Part shown: positions 1 through 12,305 of the stretch, piece by piece
How the letters are laid out: every line of letters begins with the position of its first letter
How positions within the stretch are numbered: position 1 is the first letter of the stretch
NCBI GenBank assembly: GCA_025617745.1
Contig: CM046853.1
Location: 4,460,873-4,524,872, forward strand
DNA: 64,000 nt
DNA from: Heliocidaris erythrogramma
Taxonomy: Eukaryota > Echinodermata > Echinoidea > Camarodonta > Echinometridae
Direction: 5' to 3'
Program-made: the position numbers and the translations under genes
Notes under the pieces: generated by a model
Databases searched by the model: none
What the model saw: only the letters and a program-made list of their open reading frames with translations
Told to the model about the DNA's origin: nothing

Positions 1-160
1 TTCCAAATGAGGACATTATTTTGTTAAATGTTTGAAAATCAAATAAACAAAAGGATTTAATACACTATGGATTAATCATTAATTGAGCACCTTGTTTGGT
101 AGATATCTTGCTATAGAATTTTCAAACATTATAATTATTTCTACTAATAATTTCTTTCAG

Positions 161-326
161 AGCTCATAGCTGCACTCCCGTGGTCATAGAACAGGTCAAT
201 GGCCAATTGAAGAGTAAGTTTCGCTGTCTCACAGGCTCTGGACTACACATGTTCCCAGATAGGGCTGGAGATGTCATCACTGCATGCGCTTGTTTGCACA
301 TGAAGGAAATCCACAAATCAATTTGA
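161..326 (+). CDS. PIF/Harbinger transposase, last coding exon (partial)
   Basis: This is the C-terminal exon of a Harbinger-type DDE transposase (DDE_Tnp_4, HARBI1-like), a nuclease that cuts and moves Harbinger transposons. It opens after a good acceptor (tttctttcag, ending at 160); the first base completes a codon from an exon outside the window. It encodes 54 residues and stops with TGA at 324-326. The run VVIEQVNGQLKSKFRCL matches the block around the third catalytic acidic residue of the family, and its Glu is present. The following PDRAGDVITACACLH is also typical of animal Harbinger transposases. No stop or shift interrupts the exon. The gene converges on the Myb/SANT-like gene that ends at 751, the normal partner of this transposase. 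A domesticated HARBI1-type gene is the alternative. Confidence 0.8.
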
Positions 327-750
327 AATGTGGATGTTTCCTTGATTGTTACAAGTATTACCTTCATTAACTACACCTTCTCTCTTTCCACATCAATTCT
401 TTGTTTCTGAATGAAGACTTTTCCTCCCTCAATCATTGCACCCATGGTAATGGCATGTTATTGAAAGATATGAGATAAAAACATTTAGGATTTAAGTACT
501 TTTTCATTTCTGAGCAGTACTCATGACATTTAGCACACAATTTTGTCTTTGGATAAAGACGTGCATGGCATTACATCATCAACTGTTTGAAGGTGGAGTT
601 TTCAAACTAAAGGTATATCAACACGAGGAAATATTTTGCATAGAAATATTACTACTGCTACTTCTGATTACAGGTGTGAGTAAACAAAGAAAACTGAGTA
701 AAAAAGAAAATTGAAGGTTGAAAAAGTGCAGTTACAAATAATGAAGGAAA
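327..750. other. Gap between two convergent genes
   Basis: About 420 bases lie between the transposase stop and the Myb-like stop. I see no further coding exon and no clear polyadenylation hexamer; the stretch should hold both 3' untranslated regions. Confidence 0.5.
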
Positions 751-1061
751 TTACAGTTCATTTCTAAGTGTAGACCTCTGTTTCAGTGTATCAAGAATAT
801 CCTTCATCACTTTTACCTTTTCTTTTTCAACCTCAAGTCTTTGTTTATTAATTTCAAGTTTCTCCCTCTCAATCTCCAACAGCTCCAGCTGTCCATCAAC
901 TGTGCGGTTTCTTTTTTTTCCTTGTGGTTGCTGTTGCTGCTGCCATCTCTGATGTTGTGCAGGTTGCTGTTGAGGTTGATGGTGCTGCTGCTGTTGCTGC
1001 TGCTGTTGAGGCCGGTGCTGTTGTTGCTCTGGTTGAGGCTGGTGCTGTTGTTGCTTTTGTT

Positions 1062-1092
<31 letters not shown>

Positions 1093-4000
1093 TTGTTCTT
1101 CATGTTGTTGTGATTGAAGTAACTGTAAATGGAATACATATTTATATTGCTAATGTCATGTCATTGTAAAGAAATATTATCAGCTTCAAATGTTATTGGT
1201 ATAATTATTACTGTTATCATTTCTAAATGTACTTTCATTATCATTGCTGATCATTGTCTTATTATTACTCATTATCTTATTCTTCAGTATATTCATTAAA
1301 AGAATATATACAAATCAATCAAAAAACTGTGAATGTGTCTTTTGAAAGTTTTCTAGAGTTACTTACTTAAAAATGAAATGAAAACAAGTAGAGTAAATGC
1401 ATAAAGTATCGTATAGGCCCATCTGTTCTTGCAATGGCATGATGGCATGATACTTTGGCATTTGCCATCATCTAATTTCACAAAATGCATCTTGACTTGA
1501 GCATAGTAAAATGAATTAAAGTCAAAGAATCCCATTTCCCCCCCCCCCCTCCAAAAAAAAAAAAAAAAAAAAAATTAAATTTTTCTGGTAATGAAGTTCT
1601 AAATGTATATAGATGTGTTTCAACTTTAGCATGCTTGATAAATTTTCAAGAATACTTATGAAAAATCATTCTCTGTAATATGAACATTTTCTTTGATACA
1701 CTTCAGAGGTGTTTGAAATATTACATAGTATTTGGAAATTCTCCAAAAATGTATTTTCTATAAATTTTTAATGTTTTAATTTTTAAAGGCTATGACATTT
1801 AACCTTACTGATTTAACTTAATTTACCATGAACTGATTTATACATTTATTCACAAAATTGTAATAATTATATTTCATGATTAAAAATAAAATTAATCATG
1901 GTTTCAGATCTTTACATAATTTCCAATGACTGTGTGGTAATTGGTCATGTCACACCCATGATGGTTTTTCTTTCTTTTTTTTTTTTTTTTGGGGGGGGGG
2001 GGGGGGTGACAGTACAGTAAAGATGGGAAGTCTGGATATTTCTGCCCTACTTTGGCAAACAGAAGCAAGTGACAAAAGTGAAACTTTCTGGAAAAGAGTA
2101 AAATGGGTGCGTCATTTCTACATCCGTCAAAGGAATATCGTCATGTCTTAACTAACATGAGTGTTTATGCATAAAATTTAGACTGGAAGAAGAGTAAATT
2201 TTGGCAAATATGAAAGCAATAACTCAACATTGGTTGGAATGTCACTTACTTCCTTTTGCCAAGGTAGTGCAGATTTAGAATTAAGAATGTTTCACTCACC
2301 AAAGATATTACATTTCCCGCCTCCTTTTCCGGCCCGCCAAATCCCTCAATGCCTGGTGCAGGAAGGGCCTCCAGCACCAGCTCATGTCTCTCGCTGAATT
2401 TTGGCCGGGGCCCACCACCTCATGAAATAAATAATATTGAAATTGCTTTCTTCAATATTTCACAAAGTTATTATTTCTGAAATAGGTATATTCATACAAA
2501 ATAAAATGCATAATTTCACAAACATTGCATTTTTCCATCAATACTTTACTTCTTTTTTTTTGGAGGGGGGGGGGGGGTGGGGAAGGGGGTATGAAGGGTT
2601 TAAGTTTATAATATTGTGATAAAGATATATAATATAGGATACATGTATAAAAACGAAATCACACATAACTATATACCTGCAGATAGAGAGGGTGAGATTT
2701 AAGTGTGTGTATGCATTAAATGATTGAAGTCAAACTAAGTAAAGGAAATGCTGCTGAATAGAAAAAAAGATATGTGCACACCGATACATTAACACAATCA
2801 GACTTATTTACTTCAACTCAATGCAAGGTTGTTTTTTTTTTTGCTGTCCAATGTAATAAAAAAAAAAAGAAGGATGCATTCTTACACAATTTACAATAAC
2901 ACAGTAAAGTTTGTTTTTAGCAAGGGAAAGCATTCTCATGCTAATCATGATTTTGTATATATGTATTTATATAATGAATAACTACAAGTTATAATAGTGG
3001 ATTACTTTGATGGTTAATGCAATGCCATATACCAGATTGTCCTTACTGATCTTGATATCCTCTGTGCTACACACATTTCCAAGACAATCAAACATTATTT
3101 TGTGAGTAATATAATGACATTAATTTTTACCTGTCGCTACTCTTTGGTCGCGATATTTTTTGGCCCGCGACACCATCTTCTGCCAAAGGTCACGCAGGTG
3201 GGCCCCGGCACTCTTCTTGCCATGGGAGATGGGCAGACCCTGGCTTTGAAGGTCCAGGGCTGCCTTCTCCCAGGCATGCAGAAATCTTCCTTTAGTCTGA
3301 AATTAGAGATTGAAACAAATCACGTCTATGTAAGACTTATAAAGCTTTACACAGTGAGTAATGAAAAATATTCTAATTTCATGTTTGAGTATTACTTTAG
3401 AAATGTTAAACTGCCAATTTTTAAAAAAGGATGATCAAATGAACTAATTATTCTACTGCTGTTTGCCGCCTGTTTGGTATTTCTTTTTTTCTTTCATTCT
3501 GCTGTTACAATTGAGTGCAAGAAAGAGAATCCAAACCCATTTAATCAAAGTCATATGGTTACTTGGTAAAGCCACTACACTTTTGCCTTCTGGAATCCTA
3601 ATATACATGTATGTGATGGAATACAACATGAAATTTTATTGCTGTTGAATAGACTATTCATTCCCCATTCTTATGATACCTCATTTGTATAGAATCAATT
3701 ATGAATTCAATTAGTCCACTGATTTCCCTTGCTGAAATTCTTCTGTACCAATATCAACAATGCCTTGCTGGATTTGAATCCATGATCAATTTGAAATCAT
3801 GATCAATTAAGTCATTTGGAATGTTGAGGTGATTCCAAATGGATTCAAATATGGTATGAAATAAAAGAGGAATCATTTTCCTTTCTTTCTGTGATAATGA
3901 AGGGTTCCTTATAATTCCTATCATGATATAACACCTGCACTTCATTATATAAATAAACAACAAAAACTCACTTACTCTTCCTGAACATACTTCATAAATA

Positions 4001-4247
4001 TTTCATTAATAATTTATTTCATAGTGATTGAATAGTTTACTCCTGATTTCTATGAACTGCTTGCTAACTTTAGGTGCATTTCCATTTATAATCATAGCAA
4101 TAATATGATGTTGCAAATGTACATCCCATGCAAAGGTATAGCTCTGAACTAAATTGAATAAATACTCACATTAGGTTTATCAGCAGTGGGATAGAGATCC
4201 CCATAGTGCTCCTTGATGTAACTTGATATCAGTTGGACTGTCGCGAA
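751..4247 (-). CDS. Myb/SANT-like DNA-binding protein of Harbinger type
   Basis: Four coding exons join in phase: 4247-4170, 3296-3131, 2418-2300 and 1122-751 (TAA at 753-751). All have GT donors and AG acceptors. The first two encode a Myb/SANT-like domain: YIKEHYGDLYPTADKPN, then TKGRFLHAWEKAALDL, then LRDLWQKMVSRAKKYR. The GGGP linker after the domain is typical of the Myb-like accessory protein of PIF/Harbinger transposons and of NAIF1/MSANTD proteins. The last exon holds a long Gln-rich stretch (CAG/CAA repeats, about 940-1115) and a charged coiled coil (LELLEIEREKLEINKQRLEV). In this family the Myb-like protein binds the transposon ends and helps bring the transposase into the nucleus. 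The 5' end is uncertain: exon 4247 may start about 10 bases earlier, and the upstream exon at 5314 joins in phase with it. Confidence 0.75.
900..1115 (-). repeat. Gln-coding CAG/CAA repeat
   Basis: The plus strand reads TTG and CTG triplets for about 200 bases. In the coding frame (minus) they give Gln with a few His and Pro. The mix of CAG and CAA codons argues against recent simple expansion. It sits in the last exon of the Myb-like gene. Confidence 0.8.
1541..1574. repeat. Homopolymer tracts C then A
   Basis: A run of about ten C, a short break, then more than twenty A. Similar T/G tracts lie at about 1973-2006 and 2551-2578. All are within introns of the Myb-like gene, and lengths of such tracts are unreliable in assemblies. 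Confidence 0.8.
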
Positions 4248-4371
4248 CTTGTAGGTAGTTCTTCATATTTCCTGTCCCGAAACAAAATTGAAAAAAAAAA
4301 TAAATAAAATAAACTGAAATGTCCATGTCAACAAATTCTTTTGAACAAATTTTCATGAATGACCATCAGAA

Positions 4372-4700
4372 GCCGGGGCTGGAAAAAAAAAAGAAACTAG
4401 ACATGTCGGGTATGACCACGATGATCCCACCTGAAGTGAACATTTCTTATCCATCCAATATTTTTCATGTTATTGCGTGTAAACTAATATGCAGATAGAG
4501 TGAGCTGTCACCTTTGACCTGCAGACTTTCATTTTGAACTTTACCTGCATTTTATTACAGTGATGTTCCTACAAAACAGAAATTATTGAAATCTGTCCAA
4601 TATTTTTCAAGTTATCACGTGGAAATCAATTTGGGGATGGACGGACGTACGGACAGGTGAAACGCTTAATGCCCGCTCCAGACTTCGTCTACAAAGGCAG
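4372..4700. repeat. Tandem-monomer element with GGACGGAC end, short form
   Basis: Two related copies of CCAATATTTTTCA-A/T-GTTAT start near 4453 and 4598, a spacing of about 145 bases. They are followed by ggatggacggacgtacggac and by a short inverted pair with a CTTCG loop (AGACTTCGTCT, about 4679). This is the same plan as the larger elements at 20018, 48372 and 54625. It lies in the intron upstream of the first firm Myb exon. Confidence 0.5.
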
Positions 4701-5088
4701 ATAGGCCTAAAGGGGAAATGATATGAAATAATTTATGAGGAAGACTAGTTTAAAAGGATTCAGAAAAACTAAAAGAGACATCAACAAAATGGAAACACTC
4801 GCTCAAACTTTAGGCATTCATGTATATTTGTAGATGACAAATGTCCTCTGTAGTACACAGTCAAGAACAAGCACTTGTAATAAAGTGTTTAATACTTGAA
4901 GGAAATCCACAAAACGTCAACAATTAATTCTGACTCGGTCAAAGCATGATGAGAGTGCTGTCGCGAACAGGTTAATATTATATTTATAATAAGAAATAAC
5001 TTTTTTGTGCACTTTTAGATTACATGGGCGAAAATATGTCTAGTATAGAAAAAAAAGAAATTATAATAACGGCAGGAGAAATGAATAA

Positions 5089-7683
5089 TTACTGACACCT
5101 TTTAACAACGGCAGTGAAAACAGGAGTGAGGAGAAGAAAGAGTACGTGCGTTGTAGTACAGACACAGAAACGAATATGTGGGACCGTACTAGAATCTGTA
5201 TTGTGATTGGGCTGACTGCCGGTTAGCTGCCTGTTGATCTTCTCAACGGCACTACTTATCATTTCCAACATTTTATCTACAGTAGTCAACATACTTTGAA
5301 GGGTTTTACTTACAGACACTTCCTCCTCCATCGCTGTAATCTCACTCTCCGTATTCTCATTCATTTTCATCGCTTTCATAAGGCTGAAGATGATCGTCGC
5401 GGCGCTTTTTTGTTGATTTGGGGAGCTCGCCTAGGGGAGTGGGCGTGGCCTAATTAGTCAGCATCCTCGTTCCACTTGATTGAAGAATTAAAGACTGCTG
5501 ACAATTGTCAGTGTGCTTCATGAAACGAAAATTTAGACAGCGCTGACAATTGTCAGTGAAATCTCAATTTAGTCAGCGCTGACAGTTGTCGGCGGACAAA
5601 TGTTGATGAAACGCCCCCCTGGTCTTACATTGGGAATCAACATACAAGCAATTAAAAAAAATAATTAAGGTAATGGATAGGTCATAAATCAAATAAGTCA
5701 TTTTACAATTGCATTACATCTGGGTAATTTAAGTAACCAAGAATTGTGTTATAAATATCACAGTACTGATGATGGGGCCATGTGGCATAAAAGTTAACAA
5801 CAGATTGTACATGTACCATTAAAAGGTCTGTTAAATACCAATTTGGCTAGATAACTCTATTCAAATTTATAAATGAAAACAAAAATGATTAGGTTAATGC
5901 ACATGTGCAAGTAAAAAAACCCACAACAACAAACTTTTGCATTAATTAGCTATTCACACAATGACAAAAATTAGACTGTTACCACATTGCAAAAATTGAC
6001 AATGCAAAAATTCACAAAAACAAACAGTCCTACAGTCATCGTGTAAATTGGCATTCATACATGATCTTGCCATCCTATCATCTAGGAATATAAAGAATTA
6101 ACAGACAAACTTACTTAAAATATGATGTATCTACATCTTCATTCTTCTCTTGTTTTTCACCATCAGAGCATCTGAGGCATTGCCTGTTAGAATGAAAATA
6201 ACCGATGCTTACAAGGTATTCACAACTAGGGTTCATCAATAGAGTAAAGAGGTGCTAATAAAGTAATAGAGTATAGTGCTAATAAAATCTGCATTCCCAT
6301 ACAAAATTTGAACAAACAGCATTAATTAAAATCTAGATACTTTTCTTGCATAGAGTCAACAGGAATAAATGAAAGTGTTTTAAAAACATGGCCTTTATTT
6401 TGTTTCATAATGCAAAAAAATTCAAACTTATCAGAGGATTGAATGAAACTCCCTTTCCATTCATACTCTATAGTGCTCTTTTGTTTTCTTAATACCCAAG
6501 TTTATTTCTAGTTTTCTAGATCTCTTTAAGAGCTTTTCAGAATCAATTATCGCTCATGTATATTTTTTTTTGCTGGCAGGTGATCAAGTAAAATAGTATG
6601 CTTGTCTCTGGTAATGTCTGGAAAATTATTTGTGTTGACTTTTTTTTCAGAGAAAGAGGATCACTATGATTTCTGATTGAATGGCAGTTAATTTGTAAAT
6701 AAAAATGGAATTGGTCATTCAAAAATACATCAACATTGTCATGAATGAATTGGGCATTGTGGTAGTCTCTGCTGTTTTATTACTTAGAAAATATTTCTTT
6801 TATATTAACTCTTTGCCCTGTGCATTATGAAACCCAAGGCTGCTGAATTATTTTCAAAGGTGATGTGACCAACCAGTACTCAGTACTCAATAATGGTGAT
6901 TTACTTGAAACAATCCATTGTAAACTATGACCCAAAATGCAATGCAACGAAAGCTATGTTTATGAAGAATGCTTCGGTGCACAGGATTAAAGCATGCGTG
7001 TGATCATGCAATTGAATGGGCGCTATTTCTTTTGTTCATGTGGAGCGTCGACTGTAGTCGACAGAAGCGAGCCCACGCTGGTTACGGGAGTCGACAGTAG
7101 AGGGAAAACGGTTAAATGTACTTAAAATGGCTCATTGATGGAAAAAAAATTATTGGCAGTTTCTAATAATACTCAAAATTACAAATTTGATTAGAACAAT
7201 TAACATAACAATACACATGTGAGAATTACAAAGAAAATGAAAAATGCAGTGTAGATCGATCTGACAATGACTATGATCATTATGATAATAAGGAATATAA
7301 ATATTGGTTGATTTGAATCGAATAATGTAAATTAAAGGGACACGCCACCATGCAGCAATGGGAAAAGCCAGATCTGCGTGAGCCCCATTAACTCGTCTCG
7401 GGGACCCCAGCGCACAGTGGGGAACCACCCGCGCCAGTGCTGCACATGCACATGTACCGACATTGACAAGATGATTTGAAGACTGAAGCTGAACTGCTTC
7501 AGAGTGAAGTGATGACCGACTTACATTCACAGCCGGGAGGATTGAAAGTGGCAAATTAACTTAAAACGGTGGCATAGAAATGTTAATATCCACAGTCATG
7601 CTAAATATACTTTTAAAATACCTTTTGGAGGGTGCTTCGTCATTCTGTTGGACTTGATTGAAGTCACTTGCTGTTTTATCCAT
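5089..7683 (-). CDS. Candidate upstream exons, product unknown
   Basis: Three minus-strand exons join in phase. Exon 7683-7622 starts with an ATG and ends at a GTATTT donor. Exon 6183-6115 lies between an AACAG acceptor and a GTAAGT donor. An exon opens at 5383 after CTTCAG. The product starts MDKTASDFNQVQQNDEAPSK, has a CLRC pair, and becomes an acidic, helical segment. From 5383 the frame either runs to a stop at 5089 (a small protein of about 140 residues with a hydrophobic tail) or leaves at a strong GTAAGT donor after 5314. That donor is in phase with the Myb exon at 4247, so these may be the 5' exons of the Myb-like gene. I recognise no family. The support is matching phases and good splice sites only. 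Confidence 0.42.
5440..5625. repeat. Terminal-type repeat with GACAATTGTC palindromes
   Basis: Three spaced copies of a motif close to CTGACAATTGTCAG are followed by an end reading, on the minus strand, CAGGGGGGCGTTTCATCAA. The same end motif bounds the MITE at 51519-51670. It could be the right end of the Harbinger element or a separate MITE between the exons at 6115 and 5383. No clear target-site duplication was found. Confidence 0.5.
6823..7110 (+). repeat. GTCGAC-bearing repeat, copy 1
   Basis: CTTTGCCCTGTGCATTATGA followed by AACCCAAGGCTGCTG at 6823, and a cluster of three GTCGAC sites at 7047-7096, both recur in reverse orientation at 20036-20160. The copies differ in the spacer between the two blocks, so they are diverged members of one interspersed family. 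Confidence 0.6.
7336..7575. repeat. GC-richer block starting TTAAAGGGACACGCCACC
   Basis: The left edge resembles the AGGGACAC end of the TTAA element at 28469, and GGTGGCAT near the right edge is a weak inverse match. It may be a degraded MITE. An open minus frame through it has no recognisable domain. Confidence 0.3.
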
Positions 7684-8916
7684 ATCTTCTTTCTTCTCTC
7701 GCAAAATACACGTGCATCCAGATGCGCATGTTTACTTAGTCTTGTTTACAGGCCTATCCATTGACATGAAATAGGCCTAAGGACAATATTACCTAACTTA
7801 TAAAATAAAAATCCATTTCTTTTTTACTTTCCAACTATCAATTCGTTATTATAAACCATCAAATCCAGTATACATATATGATAATATAAATTTGAATAAA
7901 GGAAGCTTATCTTCATGGCCAATATTAACCCAAGTTTCCCCTGATTAAGACTAACACAAGACGGGAATTTCCCTAAATTGTCGATTGCCACAAATATATT
8001 CCTTTCGATTATATTTATTGGCATAATTATACATGTACATCACGGGCCTTCTATAGCAGTAATATCAGTTATCATTTTGAATTTTAGTCTTGTAGTAAGG
8101 GACAAGACAGGGTACTGATACAACTGCTGTGAAACAATCCTCCATCTTAATTGATACCTGATACATTTCCTTGCTTATATCATTGAATTAAGGAAAGTAT
8201 AGACCTAAATCATGGATAAGTGTATGAATAATCCATTGTCCAGGCAACATTATGACTGTGGCAACTCGCTGTATGTGATGAATAGATAGCCTAGTTCTAG
8301 ACCAATCTCTCTATTTAGACAACTTTCTGGTGTCATATGGCTTTTACATTTGATAATGAATTCTGTTGTGGCCAAACATCAACTCTTGTTGAGCAGCTTC
8401 ATTTGGGAAATGAGTTTAATACAAGATATATTTTTTTAAAAGGAACTGTTAAATGAGTCTTTGGGAGAAGAATACCTATAATAACTGTTTTTTCTGCAAA
8501 TAAAGAGAGCTCTTGTGGTTTGAATAAAAATCAATGACCTTTACGGGATTTTGAGCATATAATCTATAGATTATTGTTCATGAACAGCAGTGTGATAATT
8601 CAGTTTTCTCCAGATTGCCTATATGCATAAAGACATTCAAATTAATGATCTTCACCTATTTAGACAGTATAAAAGCCACTGAAATCATATTAAAACCAAA
8701 CAGTTCAACAACAAATGTCTTCTGACCAATCCCATTTCTTCATAAACTTGCTTTAGGCATACGGATGGCAATTTCCTTCCCATTTCTATATTCTCAAGTT
8801 TTCATACCATTCTTTATCCTTTTGACTTACTTTTACTTTTCTTTTTATCTTTCTTAAAATTGCTCTCTCTCTCTCTCTCTCTCTTTATTAGCATCTTATC
8901 AACAATCTACCAAATG
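7684..8916. other. Noncoding stretch
   Basis: No exon recognised. A CT microsatellite lies at about 8861-8884. Confidence 0.5.
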
Positions 8917-9979
8917 TGACCCGGCACCACAAAACCACCAAAACGTCGCAACCCGTGATTTTGTGTAAATTTACACAGCTGAACAGCTGAAATGGAAATT
9001 TGGGTTGGAAAATTTTATTTTCGGACTTTTGGTTTTTCTGAAAGATCGTTCTTTTCTGTACCTTATATCAAAATCTGGAAGCTTAAAACACAGTAGAAGA
9101 TGAGTTTTTAACAGTTTTTCTAGACCAGTTTTTTTTGCGCACAGCTTCGGTTTCTTCCTAATTCTTCGCCTTCCCATATGATTTTTTTTTAATCGGTACC
9201 GCTCACCCTCGTAAAATCACTGCAATCTCACGGGCCTTAAATTACCTTTTCCCTAATGATTTTCATACTGATAGAAAGAATAAATTCTCAGCAATCTCAT
9301 CATACTGATATTACAGTTCATCAATAGCCGCGAAAGCAAATTACAGAGCAGTTTTAAGTTCCATTTCGATGACGAAACAGAGTCTGAAAAAGGATTTTGT
9401 TGCTAACGAACGATCAAGTTTATTTATGTGAGCAAGGAAAGAGTATCTAAGTTCTATGTAAAACAAATTGCATATAGGTTAATCAATGTGAACAAGAAAA
9501 GGAGTGAATAGGCATTGTCTTGTGCACTGGTTAGGCCACAGAGCTGCACTTAATCTCCCATTAGAACACTCTCACTTGCATCATAATAACTTTTGAATGA
9601 CTCAAGTTCACAATTTGAAGTCTTGGCAATAGAATGAATAAACTATGTTTAACACTCCTACCAAATATCAACCTAATCCGACAATTCATTCATAGTGGGT
9701 GCTATGGCCTTTTGATTCACTCTCTATCGACTTTCTCTCTCGTTTTCTTACTCCGCACGCTTGAATAGGCCCCAACTTTAGAGCTCATTTCCTCCCTATT
9801 TAATAACAGCAAACTTCTCTTACAAGCTCCATTCATTCGCTGAATTAAAAGGGTTAGAAAGTTTCAATTATAATGAGTCATATATCATTTTAAAGCTGAG
9901 ACTTTGTTCTATCCAAATATGATAAAATCAGAAAAATTATTTTTTGCGACTTTTTGGTGGTTTTGTAGTGCCGGGTTAC
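8917..9979. mobile_element. DNA transposon or large MITE, ends TGTRACCCGGCAC
   Basis: The left end TGTGACCCGGCACCACAAAA (continuing CCACCAAAA) is matched by an inverted copy at 9945-9979 ending TAGTGCCGGGTTACA. The inverted repeats are about 35 bp and the unit is about 1.06 kb. I see no transposase frame inside, so it is non-autonomous. Short A runs flank both ends; no longer duplication was found. Confidence 0.75.
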
Positions 9980-12299
9980 AAACGAACACTTCAAACCTCC
10001 ATCCACAACCATCTCTTCTTACAGACTACCATTTTTTGTTTTCCTGAAAAACTGGGATTTTAATATTTGAAATGTATGAAAGAGACCCTGTATTAAAATT
10101 TAAAATGGCCATGTTCAGTATATGTAAAAAAAAAATAATTTGTTTTTAAAATTTGGATACATCTATCATGGTAAAAAACAACCCCTGACATGTTTGCTCT
10201 GGAATGTCTCTCGTTTTTTATATGTTCAATTTCAATTTTGCACTAACTTTATTGCTGACTTGCTCAATTATGAATAATTCACTGTTTCCAAATAACAATT
10301 CACTTATATTAATGTTCATAATACCAACACTGATAAATCAAATTTGGGGAGGGGGCAAGGCAGTAAGCCTGAATTTGTTTTCCATTTTATAGCTTTCAAG
10401 GCTAATTTTAAAAAATGATATCAATTTGATATAGCACATAGATACACCAAGCCAAATACATTTTCTCTAATCGTATGACCCTGACTAACACTGTATATTT
10501 TCTTTGAAGACCCCTTGTCTGTAAAAACCATATTTCTGGATGAACTTTAGTAGCCTTTTTAAACAGCTTTTAACTCAATCATGTAGTTGAAAGAGCTCTA
10601 AAATCATCATAATCAACTGATATCAATGTTAGATAATGAAATAAATGCATTTGAACCTTTGCAAAGACTGTAGATAGTGACATGCATCAATCTAAAGGAA
10701 CATACTAATGCTCAAAGATACCAATAGTAAATATGATTCAAGTAACACAAAAACAACTAATTTGTTCACAATGACAAGATCAAATGACAAGTGTATACAA
10801 AATCCAAATACCTTTATTTAAGAATAATATTGCTAAGCTTCTATTTACAAGCTTGACAACATGATGATGGTGCACAACATGCTTTAAACAAATATTCATC
10901 ATTTTTACAATCAGAGAATGCTATACTCATTAATGATTAACAGTCTTTTGTCCACTTATCAACTTGATTTTCAGGTTTTACAAGTTAACATGTGAATGAG
11001 ATTCAGCCTGCTTAATCAATACCTTACATACATTGTCATTTTGGCTAAACAAAACAAAATAATACAAAAATGAAAAAGGTTTAACAACTAAATGAATAAT
11101 TATCAAAGATCATCATTCTATCAGTCCAATGATTATACATTTCAGAACCACCTATGCCTTAGATTTTACAAATATTTCTGCATTTATCAATTTGATATTT
11201 ACCATCGTCACTCTGACCAATTCATCTTATTAATGTATCAATACAAGTTTTGTTTTCAGGTTTTGGAATTGACGACTACACAAATCATCTTAAAAATGAG
11301 AATGAATTAGCCACTTGAAAGAGAAGAGCTATTTTATGTGTGTTCTTACACTTTCATAATTTTTTCATGAAAAATATGTCATGTCCTTAAAAACTAAAGA
11401 ATTTAAATTATGATGAATACAACTTTCAATCAATTTACAGATTCACATGCCGTCATGACGAAAACTTACTGTATGTAATTCATTAATTATGTAAACATAT
11501 ATCTCTACATATCACAAGAACCTCTATGCTTTGCATTTTATAACACTATTATAGAAGTGAACTCACTGACCCAAAATATACATAAAACGTCTATATGTAA
11601 TTTTAATTACAAATTAATTTAGGCACTAATACTTTGCTTTAGCTTAGAAAAGAAAAGATACACGAATCATATTATGTGCACATCTCATTTATATATATAT
11701 AATACCTCAATCTTTATTATCACATTATAACAGTATCAAATCTTTCAACACTACATGTATCTAAATCGTTTTGAAAACATTCTTTGTGAAATCCTCAAAA
11801 TCCAAACTTACGATAATGCTTTGATGAATGATCATTAAATGATTTACATTGACTCATTCCAACTACATTAGAAGGTTAAGACGATATGCCTTTCATATTG
11901 ACTTGTGTGTCTAAATTTATAATTCAAGTAATATGCAATACAAGGATGATTTAGATCCAGAGAAAATAAAACATCCCATAATACTAATTAATGTCTTCCA
12001 ATACATTATATCATACAGGACATTTTCGATTGCAAGTCTTTTTCTACATATATGAAGCAGTAGAATATATACAATCAAATATTCATTTGAATACTATGTA
12101 TGAATTCATAGTAAATGTAAGACAGAAGAACATAATATTTCAAACAAATATAAAAGACAAGCAACATTGGTGCCCTGCTTCTTGATCAAATCTCATATTC
12201 TAAAGAAACATACACATACATAAAAAACAACACTTTAATTCATAAGTGGAAACCATTTCACCTACAACTTCCTTTTTAAAGAAGAGTGCAACAATCACT
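9980..12299. other. AT-rich noncoding stretch
   Basis: No exon, repeat boundary or RNA gene could be supported. The right end probably borders the 3' end of ABHD14A. Confidence 0.5.
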
Positions 12300-12305
12300 T
12301 TTATT
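12300..12305 (-). other. Candidate polyadenylation signal of ABHD14A
   Basis: TTTATT on the plus strand reads AATAAA on the minus strand, about 545 bases after the ABHD14A stop. Other hexamers may be used. Confidence 0.4.

Noticed and set aside
841-1169. Plus-strand open frames rich in Leu or Val/Ala
   Set aside because: They are the antisense of the Gln-coding CAG/CAA repeat in the last exon of the Myb-like gene.
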